Origin: Bacteroidota bacterium
GTDB lineage: Bacteria > Bacteroidota > Bacteroidia > Chitinophagales > Chitinophagaceae
Direction of reading: 5' to 3'
DNA length: 14,776 nt
Assembly: GCA_023426425.1 (NCBI GenBank)
Contig: JAFAAT010000025.1
Location: 1-14,776, forward strand
Positions 1 to 5,531 of this stretch are shown one piece after another; position 1 is the first letter of the stretch, and each line of letters begins with the position of its first letter. Made by a program: the position numbers and the translations under genes. The notes under the pieces were generated by a model. The model made no database searches and had not been told where the DNA came from. It was given only the letters and a program-made list of their open reading frames with translations.

Positions 1-34
1 AAAGGACAGGGACAGGGGGAGAATACGACTGGTA

Positions 35-64
35 TTGACTAGACACAAATTTATACTAAAATTG
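35..64 (+). promoter_or_regulatory. Possible promoter of the pterin dehydratase gene
   Basis: A TTG at 35-37 is followed after 19 bases by TAAAATTG at 57-64, one mismatch from the Bacteroidota -7 box TAnnTTTG, and the spacing is right for that promoter class. The predicted transcript would carry a leader of about 45 bases before the start codon at 117. The match is imperfect and the region is AT-rich, so chance is possible. Confidence 0.35.
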
Positions 65-116
65 AGCGAAAGTAACCCAGTCGGAAGATATAAATTTAAA
101 CATAAAATAGAAAGTT

Positions 117-353
117 ATGGCCTGGCAGGAACATGAAAACAGCTTATACCGATCCTTTAGCTTTACAGATTTTTCGGAGGCATTTGCCTTCATGACCCGG
201 GTGGCCCTGCTTGCAGAACAGCAGAATCACCATCCCCGGTGGACCAACGTCTGGAACAAGGTGGAAATCTGGTTAAACACCCATGATGCAGGCGATGTAG
301 TGACCGACAAGGACCGTAAACTTGCCAAAGCGATCGATAAGCTGCTAGCTTAA
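117..353 (+). CDS. 4a-hydroxytetrahydrobiopterin dehydratase (PCD/DCoH family)
   Basis: This 78-residue cytosolic enzyme dehydrates 4a-hydroxytetrahydropterin to quinonoid dihydropterin, the recycling step after aromatic amino-acid hydroxylation. The family signature is visible: His38-His39-Pro40 followed by Trp42 and the THDAGD stretch with His56 and Asp57, then the conserved D-x-D-R-K-L-A near 64-70. It is shorter than the roughly 100 residues of many homologues but complete for the compact form, starting with the conserved Trp-Gln-Glu segment. The ATG at 117 is the only sensible start. Its TAA overlaps by four bases the stop of the convergent M14 peptidase gene. No phenylalanine hydroxylase gene is in the window, so the substrate source is unknown here. 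The family call is firm; the physiological role is inferred from the family. Confidence 0.93.
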   Translation: MAWQEHENSLYRSFSFTDFSEAFAFMTRVALLAEQQNHHPRWTNVWNKVEIWLNTHDAGDVVTDKDRKLAKAIDKLLA

Positions 354-2083
354 TCTATCCGGAATACGGGATAAAGCAAATGGGAGGGTTCATACCAGGG
401 CGAATTCCTGTAAATGAAATCCAACTGCGCCTCAGCGTCCTTTGCAAAGCTGCTGTCGGCTGTTTTCCGCGCTTGCAGCTTTTCCCTGAGTGAAGGTTGC
501 TGGCTCAGGAGCCGGGCTGCCTCGTCTTCAAAGACGTAATCACTGAAATACTCCTTCTGCTGAAGTATTGCATCAAAGAATCCCCAGGCAAAGAAGGCGT
601 CCGGAGCATTGGGCTCCAGCGTCTCCACCAGATAGCGCCTGGCTGGTTGATTAAGTGGAATGAGGTAATCGCCTTTGAGAAGCCTTACAGTTTCTCTGCC
701 CGTTTTGAACCGCACTTTCGAATGGAGATAATGCCCTTCATATGGGCGCCTGCTTGTTTCGTAGTCGGTGATCCTGTAGGTGGTCAGCTCAACTGTGCTG
801 TCCTGCCGGAGCTGGCTCATCTGCACGCCGTTCATTTTTAGGCGGCTGACCACCCTGTGCCAGCCCTGCCGGATGATATAGTACCTCGGAACCGTAGCCG
901 TGGCCGCAGGCAGAAAGTAGTTGTAGAAGCGTACCGTCTTCTCGTATGGCTTGTTTTTATCATAGTATAGCCTCGGCAGTCCGGACACTTCACTGGGTTT
1001 GTAGGCAGCCTCATACCCCTTGAAAGCTATACCGGTAAAACGGGTGGTGTCCACCTGCCAGTCGATGACCAGTTCCTTCGCCTGAGCAATCTGTTCAGCT
1101 TCCTGCCGGCGGATGTCTTTTATCCTCTCACCATTCTCGCCAGCAAACCTGATAAAGCTAACCATCAACTCATAAGTTGCTTTTACCCTCTGATTATAAG
1201 GCTTCAGCATGTGGGTTTCAGGAACGAAGGCAAGGGTGCCGAATAGCGCTGTAAAGCCACTGGCAAACCGTGGCAAATCATAGAACTGGCGCCAGCCACT
1301 GTCGGGGGTATGACCCCAGTGATTCACATAGGGCACCAGGTCAAAGCCCTTCAGTGCCATATCCTTATAGATCCATGGTTCCAACTCCCTGCTCAGGTAA
1401 CTGCCAAGTACGCTCCCGGTCTTTTGCTCGTTGCCGGACAGCAGCGTCATCACATGCTGGTAATCTGCTCCATTGCTGACATGATTGTCAATAAAGATGT
1501 CCGGGTTCAGCTGGTGGAAAAGCTTTACCAGGCTTTGTGTTTCCCGGGCATCCATCTTTATAAAATCCCTGTTCAGGTCCAGGTTCTGAGCATTGCCACG
1601 AAATCCAAAAGCTTCAGGACCATTCTGGTTGGCCCGGCTATAACTGCCTCGATTGAGTGCCCCGCCGATATTGAATATAGGTATAACAGCCAGTACTACC
1701 TGTTCAGGCACTTTGATCTTTCCCAAAGCAGCATCACGGAGTAACATCATACTGGCATCTATGCCGTCTGGTTCTCCCGGATGAATGCCATTGTTGATGA
1801 GGATAATCACTTTGTTTTGCTCTTTCCACTTCCTGACATCGAAACGTTTGTCGCCAGAATAATACACCACATGCAGTGGATGGGCCACATCAGTTCTGCC
1901 GGCTGAAGTCATCTGAATGGTGCCAGACTGTTGATCCAGCCTATTGTACCAATCGATTGCTTCTGCATAGCTGGCGGTCTGCGTACCGCCTGAAAGTTCA
2001 TAGCGGGTGAGTAGCTCCTGGCAAAAACCTGCCGCAGTCATGCCCATCAGGAATGTAGAGAGAATAAATGACTTCGCATTCAT
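350..2083 (-). CDS. Secreted M14-type zinc carboxypeptidase-like protein
   Basis: A 577-residue exported protein with an N-terminal signal peptide (about residues 1-22, hydrophobic core before Cys-Gln). The M14 carboxypeptidase core is recognisable: zinc ligands in HPGE (His101, Glu104), the D-L-N-R substrate-binding motif (Arg172), third ligand His201 in DNHVSNG, and probable catalytic Glu289 in PETHML. The fold should hydrolyse peptides or amide-linked glycans in the periplasm or outside the cell. Residues after about 330 form a second region, rich in beta-type sequence and aromatic residues, that I do not recognise. The frame stays open upstream to 2293, but the ATG at 2083 is chosen because it places the signal peptide at the N-terminus and the 70 upstream residues look non-coding. 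It is convergent with the pterin dehydratase gene and overlaps it by 4 bp. Family is certain; substrate is unknown. Confidence 0.9.
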   Translation of the reverse strand: MNAKSFILSTFLMGMTAAGFCQELLTRYELSGGTQTASYAEAIDWYNRLDQQSGTIQMTSAGRTDVAHPLHVVYYSGDKRFDVRKWKEQNKVIILINNGIHPGEPDGIDASMMLLRDAALGKIKVPEQVVLAVIPIFNIGGALNRGSYSRANQNGPEAFGFRGNAQNLDLNRDFIKMDARETQSLVKLFHQLNPDIFIDNHVSNGADYQHVMTLLSGNEQKTGSVLGSYLSRELEPWIYKDMALKGFDLVPYVNHWGHTPDSGWRQFYDLPRFASGFTALFGTLAFVPETHMLKPYNQRVKATYELMVSFIRFAGENGERIKDIRRQEAEQIAQAKELVIDWQVDTTRFTGIAFKGYEAAYKPSEVSGLPRLYYDKNKPYEKTVRFYNYFLPAATATVPRYYIIRQGWHRVVSRLKMNGVQMSQLRQDSTVELTTYRITDYETSRRPYEGHYLHSKVRFKTGRETVRLLKGDYLIPLNQPARRYLVETLEPNAPDAFFAWGFFDAILQQKEYFSDYVFEDEAARLLSQQPSLREKLQARKTADSSFAKDAEAQLDFIYRNSPWYEPSHLLYPVFRID

Positions 2084-2376
2084 GGAAGCAAAATAGTCAA
2101 TCTGCCCAACTGAAGAGGTGCTTTTCGTTTCTCTACAACTGATGTCATTTCGGGATACTCTCCAGAACAACCAATGGGGAGCACCTGCCGACTTTTTGAA
2201 ATTGGGCGATACTATGTCCCTGCATACGGGAGCCAAACTGGCAGGAACATTACTCACGCCGACCACTCGCGCAACGTCCCTAATATCCCTCAATGACTCG
2301 CGGCGGAAACTTGCCTAATAGAAATTCTGTCGCTCAGCCCATGGTTGCGCCTTAAATAGCGATTGATGCAGCACAA
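2084..2376. other. Gap upstream of the M14 gene, no gene supported
   Basis: Frames are open on both strands between 2118 and 2310, but neither product resembles a protein I know, and each has only chance-length support. A short copy of the 9-bp CGTCCCTAA-type motif (two units) lies near 2274-2291, as before mutS2. No clear TAnnTTTG box was found at a suitable distance from the M14 start; the TATTTTG at about 2087-2093 is too close to it. Confidence 0.5.
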
Positions 2377-2392
2377 TCAAGGAAGTGTAGCA

Positions 2393-2594
2393 TCCTCACA
2401 TTCCTGAACTGAGGAGACTGCGTGTAAGTGACCGCGTTTTTTAGCGCTTGTCGATGATAAGCGAACTGCGTAACGCGCGTCTAGCCATCCGAGCCTGCCC
2501 TGAACTGGATTCAGGGCTTCGCGGAGCATTAAGCGGCGGCGCCTTTCCTGCCCGAACCCAACGGGGGGCGGGTGCGCCTCCCGACTCTTCGGGA
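2393..2594. repeat. GC-rich cluster of inverted repeats, REP-like intergenic element
   Basis: At least four inverted repeats sit within 200 bp: TCCTCA/TGAGGA (2393-2398 and 2410-2415, 11-nt loop), CGCTT/AAGCG (2445-2449 and 2459-2463, 9-nt loop), a perfect 8-bp stem GCCCTGAA/TTCAGGGC with a 5-nt loop (2497-2517), and TCCCGA/TCGGGA with a 4-nt loop (2579-2594). The stretch to about 2640 is clearly more GC-rich than its neighbours. The CCTGAA-N5-TTCAGG palindrome resembles dispersed extragenic palindromes in many bacteria. Copies elsewhere in the genome would prove it a repeat family; within this window it is single. No transposase is nearby. Confidence 0.45.
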
Positions 2595-2668
2595 TTGGGC
2601 GCAGCAAAAGTGGCAAACAGATGGGCAGCGGCACGGTTGTTTTTTACCCAGTAAAAACACCCTCCGCC

Positions 2669-3139
2669 ATGAAATCCAGGATAATTCTGCTTGCCGTTCT
2701 GTTTGCCTTTCCACTAAGCATGGATGCCCAGACCAAATCCAGGACCACCAGCAAAGCGAAAGCTGAAAGACAGAAGACAGAAGCGACTGCCGAGACCCTG
2801 GAAATGAAATCCATCGAAGCCCATGAAGGCAAAGTAGCTATCCCTGTCCCACGCTGGTCGCTGACGCATGGCTACATGAACGACCGGCCGGTGTACTTTC
2901 CGGACTATTACCTGTTCTATACACCGGAACGCGGGTATATTTACTGGAATGAGGGTGCCTGGTTGACCAGTCCAACCGTACCCGAATTTGTGAAGGAGGT
3001 AGACCTGCGCCGCGCCAGGGTGCAGATCATGGATGATGAAGAAGGCAACCAATATCCCGAGAAGGACTTCACGATGTTCAGAAAATCATTTCCTGCTGAA
3101 AGGGTAGAGGTTGAAGTGCCGGTGCCGGATGATAAGTAG
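2669..3139 (+). CDS. Secreted protein of unknown function
   Basis: A 156-residue protein with a typical signal peptide: Met-Lys-Ser-Arg, a hydrophobic core, and a likely cut after Met-Asp-Ala-Gln (residue 20). A Lys/Ala/Glu-rich linker of about 25 residues follows, then a Tyr/Trp-rich segment (PVYFPDYYLFYTPERGYIYW) and an acidic tail. The aromatic segment, in which a few strands carry alternating Tyr and Trp, recalls a widespread class of small uncharacterised periplasmic Bacteroidota proteins, but this is pattern memory rather than a search result. An in-frame ATG at 2621 would add 16 residues with no signal character, so 2669 is preferred. It directly follows the GC-rich inverted-repeat cluster. 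No function is proposed. Confidence 0.75.
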   Translation: MKSRIILLAVLFAFPLSMDAQTKSRTTSKAKAERQKTEATAETLEMKSIEAHEGKVAIPVPRWSLTHGYMNDRPVYFPDYYLFYTPERGYIYWNEGAWLTSPTVPEFVKEVDLRRARVQIMDDEEGNQYPEKDFTMFRKSFPAERVEVEVPVPDDK

Positions 3140-3526
3140 TTCTGGTTTGCAGCAGGTTGTGGGGGTGGTTTTGCATGTATGACATCCGCCTTTGATTAAT
3201 TACTACTCCTGATAGTCTGAATCCTTATCTCGTATTCTACGACTGCCATCCATCGAATACAATATAGAATGCTAAAACAGCAGTTGTTACGTTTGAAGAA
3301 CTCCATCAAACATTTCAAGGTTCATTATGCCTAAGAGCGGATGGGAATAATAAAGATTTAGCGCGTACACTTCTAATTAACCGAAGATCAGCCTGCATGT
3401 ATGGCTGAAACTCGATATCTTACGTCGAACGAAATTTTGGAAACAGCGATTTGGCCTCAACGAGGATGAACCCAGCTGGCTTATAAACTGGGCTGTCCTA
3501 TAACCTTTGTCAACCTCATTTTTTCG
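3140..3526. other. Gap with a possible gene remnant
   Basis: No intact gene. On the + strand, one frame from about 3268 to 3411 and a second from about 3381 to 3503 both read like protein; the second ends in FGLNEDEPSWLINWAVL before TAA. A single frameshift near 3390-3400 would join them into about 78 codons, but there is no start codon. This suggests the 3' end of a decayed gene. A near-match to the -7 box, TAACCTTTG, lies at 3501-3509, 17 bases before the next start, and may serve the gene at 3527. The stretch is AT-rich compared with the regions to the left and with mutS2. Confidence 0.35.
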
Positions 3527-4249
3527 ATGAAAAGATTATTCATATTGATGCTGTTCTTTGAATTTTGCGCTTTACCTGTTTGTGGAGGCGAATTTGCCCG
3601 GTATGAGGCAAATTACGGGGATATGAGTTTTGAGATCATTATCGATGAAGATGAGTACTTTTTGCTGGTCTCAAAGACAACTGGAGATGTTAGACATTCC
3701 AGATTTCTATCCCGTGGACAGATTGGAAGAAGACATGACAGTGTCTTTTTGATGGATTTAAACCAAAATTTAATGCATGTTTTTAGAACTGTTACCGAAG
3801 GATTGAAAGGTGTGAAAACATACACGTTTTTACAAGGGAGGGAGCTTTCAATGACAAACTACACTCGAAAGCAATTTCAAGAAGAAATTTTGCCTTTCAC
3901 GAAGAATAGCTTGCCTCCTCAAATGCCTGAAGAACTACAGCCGCTAAGAGATTATTTCGATTCGATTGCGTTGAACAGAGTACCAGCTGATACTTCAACT
4001 ATACTGGGTGTTTGGGGATCCACCCTTCCACCGAGTAGAGACGACAATTTTTGGATTGAGATAGCAAATGACAAATATGAAATTAGCTACTTTAGTGCGG
4101 TTTTGCTATCAGGAAGGTATTTCCGTCTAGGTGAAACGCTAGTGTTTGAAACACAATTCGGAGGTTTGATATGTTTTGAAATAGACAGATTCAAACTCCT
4201 ACCAGTACGAACACCGGAATGGTTGAACATCAAATTTTTCAAGGAATAA
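3527..4249 (+). CDS. Secreted protein of unknown function, possible internal duplication
   Basis: A 240-residue protein beginning with Met-Lys-Arg and a hydrophobic stretch that ends near Pro-Val-Cys-Gly-Gly (about residue 20), so exported; the Cys could instead make it a lipoprotein, although the preceding residues fit a lipobox poorly. The rest is mostly beta-type sequence with no motif I recognise. Two segments, roughly residues 32-78 and 175-215, share an order of elements: Phe/Trp-x-Ile-x-Ile, then Asp-x-Tyr, a Ser/Gly turn with Arg, and Asp/Glu-x-Leu/Val-Phe. This may reflect two related beta modules. The gene lies in the AT-rich part of the window, with codon use unlike mutS2, which fits acquisition by transfer. 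Function unknown. Confidence 0.7.
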   Translation: MKRLFILMLFFEFCALPVCGGEFARYEANYGDMSFEIIIDEDEYFLLVSKTTGDVRHSRFLSRGQIGRRHDSVFLMDLNQNLMHVFRTVTEGLKGVKTYTFLQGRELSMTNYTRKQFQEEILPFTKNSLPPQMPEELQPLRDYFDSIALNRVPADTSTILGVWGSTLPPSRDDNFWIEIANDKYEISYFSAVLLSGRYFRLGETLVFETQFGGLICFEIDRFKLLPVRTPEWLNIKFFKE

Positions 4250-4379
4250 GCTGGTGGACGGAGGAAATTGGTATCTAAATGCCGCCCAGGTGGATGGGGC
4301 CTGCTGATTGGGGCTATGGGCGGCGCAATTTTAAGGGCCGCCACCACATAGAAGACCCGAATTTATTCGTTTAATTTGA
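4250..4379 (+). pseudogene. Possible fragment of a glycine-rich peptide gene
   Basis: Directly after the stop at 4249 the same frame continues without a start codon and ends as GGWGLLIGAMGGAILRAATT followed by TAG at about 4349-4351. The adjacent frame reads DGGNWYLNAAQVDG before a stop. Joined by one frameshift, these resemble the C-terminal glycine-rich hydrophobic segment of small bacteriocin-like or Rhs-tail peptides. This is a weak, by-eye observation, and the 130 bp may simply be non-coding. Confidence 0.2.
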
Positions 4380-4784
4380 ATGGCAAATAGTTTATTAGTC
4401 ATGGCCTTCTGTCTCTTTGCCTTCCAGGCCTGCGATCCTATTGATTATAAACTGAAGGTGAAAAATGAAACAAGATTCCCTTTCTATGTTATCCACTCGT
4501 TTGCCCCCCATATTGGGCTTGTCGATAGCACGGTTGCTGAGCCCTACAATGGAGAAGCGATTCAACCACACGACACCTATACAATAATGGGAAACTACGT
4601 CACCTGGGAAACTGAAATAGGAAATACATCCGCAGACAAGAGACTAAGACTATTTATATGTCATCGGGATACGGTCTTTAAACACTCCTGGAAAACAATC
4701 ATAGACGAGCTTAAATTTTACAAAGTATATACCTTATCAGTGGCCGACTTGCAAAAGATGAACTGGGTCGTTACTGTAAAATAG
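4380..4784 (+). CDS. Putative lipoprotein of unknown function
   Basis: A 134-residue protein with a short hydrophobic leader ending in Phe-Gln-Ala-Cys (Cys18), a loose lipobox of the kind tolerated in Bacteroidota, so probably a periplasmic or outer-membrane lipoprotein. The body runs from an N-terminal KVKNETRFPFYV strand through a region on the pattern LRLFICHRDTVFKHSW to a C-terminal LSVADLQKMNW. The ending, Leu-(Thr/Ser)-x-x-Asp-Leu-x-x-x-Asn-Trp, matches my memory of a large uncharacterised Bacteroidota lipoprotein family often ending NWxIxYP. The ATG at 4380 is chosen because the next one (4401) would remove most of the leader. It sits in the AT-rich accessory stretch. No function is proposed. 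Confidence 0.7.
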   Translation: MANSLLVMAFCLFAFQACDPIDYKLKVKNETRFPFYVIHSFAPHIGLVDSTVAEPYNGEAIQPHDTYTIMGNYVTWETEIGNTSADKRLRLFICHRDTVFKHSWKTIIDELKFYKVYTLSVADLQKMNWVVTVK

Positions 4785-5143
4785 GAAGCTAGAGAGACAG
4801 GATACGGCTCAATACCGGATCAAAACTAGTCCTGGGACTTCTTTCTGTATCATAAGGGTGAGATTAGAAGCACTAAAGTGATTTTGAGATCATCACGAAG
4901 AGCCTGCTCCTACATTTGGTCATGAAGGTGAGCCTGATTCCAGAGGCTGTACATTGTAAATGTTGTGGTGGCTGGAGCATTTCGACTAATTTAGCCACAT
5001 CTGCGCGAGTTTGAAGCTCGTTTTTACATGCCTACCGGGATGCCAAAGCAGATTGATCAGCAATCATTTAATCAACACTTCATGGACTAAATCAACAGGT
5101 CTGCAGAGCTCAAGTGAACTAAAGATAAATCAGAACTAAACTG
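4785..5143. other. Gap with a short CxCCGGW-containing remnant
   Basis: No intact gene of normal size. A 30-codon + strand frame at 4922-5014 contains His-Cys-Lys-Cys-Cys-Gly-Gly-Trp. A Cys-x-Cys-Cys-Gly-Gly-Trp/Tyr motif occurs, from memory, in small secreted Bacteroidota proteins, so this may be what is left of one; sequence on either side is broken by stops. A weak hairpin with a following T run lies near 5006-5025. Otherwise nothing was recognised. Confidence 0.3.
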
Positions 5144-5383
5144 ATGAAAAGGAATCCGGATGTAAGATTGCTTAGGCAGTATGTACGAGAGAATGGAAGA
5201 TCCATTTTAGTGGGAACTCTATTAATCAGTGTTGCTATGGCATACCTGAAGCGTGTTGAGTATCCATGGGTACCATATTGGAAAATGTGGCTCTTCTGTT
5301 TCTTTTATTTGTTGTTGTGTGTATGCCTACTTATTTTGTTGCTTTGTGTGGTTGGCATACTTCTGCGAGGAAAAAGGAAATAG
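5144..5383 (+). CDS. Small two-helix membrane protein of unknown function
   Basis: A 79-residue protein with two clear membrane segments: residues about 19-36 (RSILVGTLLISVAMAYL) and about 48-73, a very hydrophobic Leu/Cys/Val stretch. The N-terminus and the Arg-Gly-Lys-Arg-Lys tail are positively charged, so both ends probably face the cytoplasm with a short aromatic outer loop (YPWVPYW) between. The ATG at 5144 follows an A-rich leader. The charge and hydrophobicity pattern supports a real gene despite its size. It ends just before the 9-bp repeat tract preceding mutS2. Function unknown. Confidence 0.6.
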   Translation: MKRNPDVRLLRQYVRENGRSILVGTLLISVAMAYLKRVEYPWVPYWKMWLFCFFYLLLCVCLLILLLCVVGILLRGKRK

Positions 5384-5387
5384 TGAC

Positions 5388-5437
5388 CTAATGTCCCTAT
5401 CGTCCCTAACGTCCCTAATGTCCCCTCGTCCCTAATA
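5388..5437. repeat. 9-bp tandem repeat tract (GTCCCTAAN type)
   Basis: GTCCC occurs at 5393, 5402, 5411, 5420 and 5428, giving spacings of 9, 9, 9 and 8 bases, with a consensus unit close to CGTCCCTAA. Units differ by one or two bases. The tract is intergenic, about 95 bp before the mutS2 start. Related shorter runs occur near 2274-2291 and 7696-7715, so this may be a dispersed motif of this genome. The unit is too short for a CRISPR repeat. Confidence 0.8.
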
Positions 5438-5531
5438 ATTGCCGCTGCCGCACAAAATTCAGACTTACCTTTCCCATCTTTCGCCCCCTCTGCAAACTTC
5501 TGCCTAATTTCGCTTTTCGACCGACTGAAGG

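Noticed and set aside
1310..1744. 144-codon + strand frame
   Set aside because: It is antisense to the catalytic domain of the M14 gene.
2084..2293. N-terminal extension of the M14 gene by 70 residues
   Set aside because: The frame is open to an ATG at 2293, but the added residues lack family character and would bury a clear signal peptide that starts at the ATG at 2083.
2377..2654. Short overlapping frames on both strands within the GC-rich cluster
   Set aside because: High GC content makes stops rare; the products are Arg/Pro/Leu-rich and coincide with the hairpins, so the region is better read as a non-coding repeat element.
4087..4347. 86-codon minus-strand frame
   Set aside because: It is largely antisense to the secreted-protein gene at 3527-4249 and has no signal peptide or known motif.
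5006..5025. Intrinsic terminator CGAG/CTCG with a T run
   Set aside because: The stem has only four base pairs and no intact gene ends just before it.
5388..5437. CRISPR array
   Set aside because: The units are 9 bp and directly adjacent, without spacers, and no cas gene is present.
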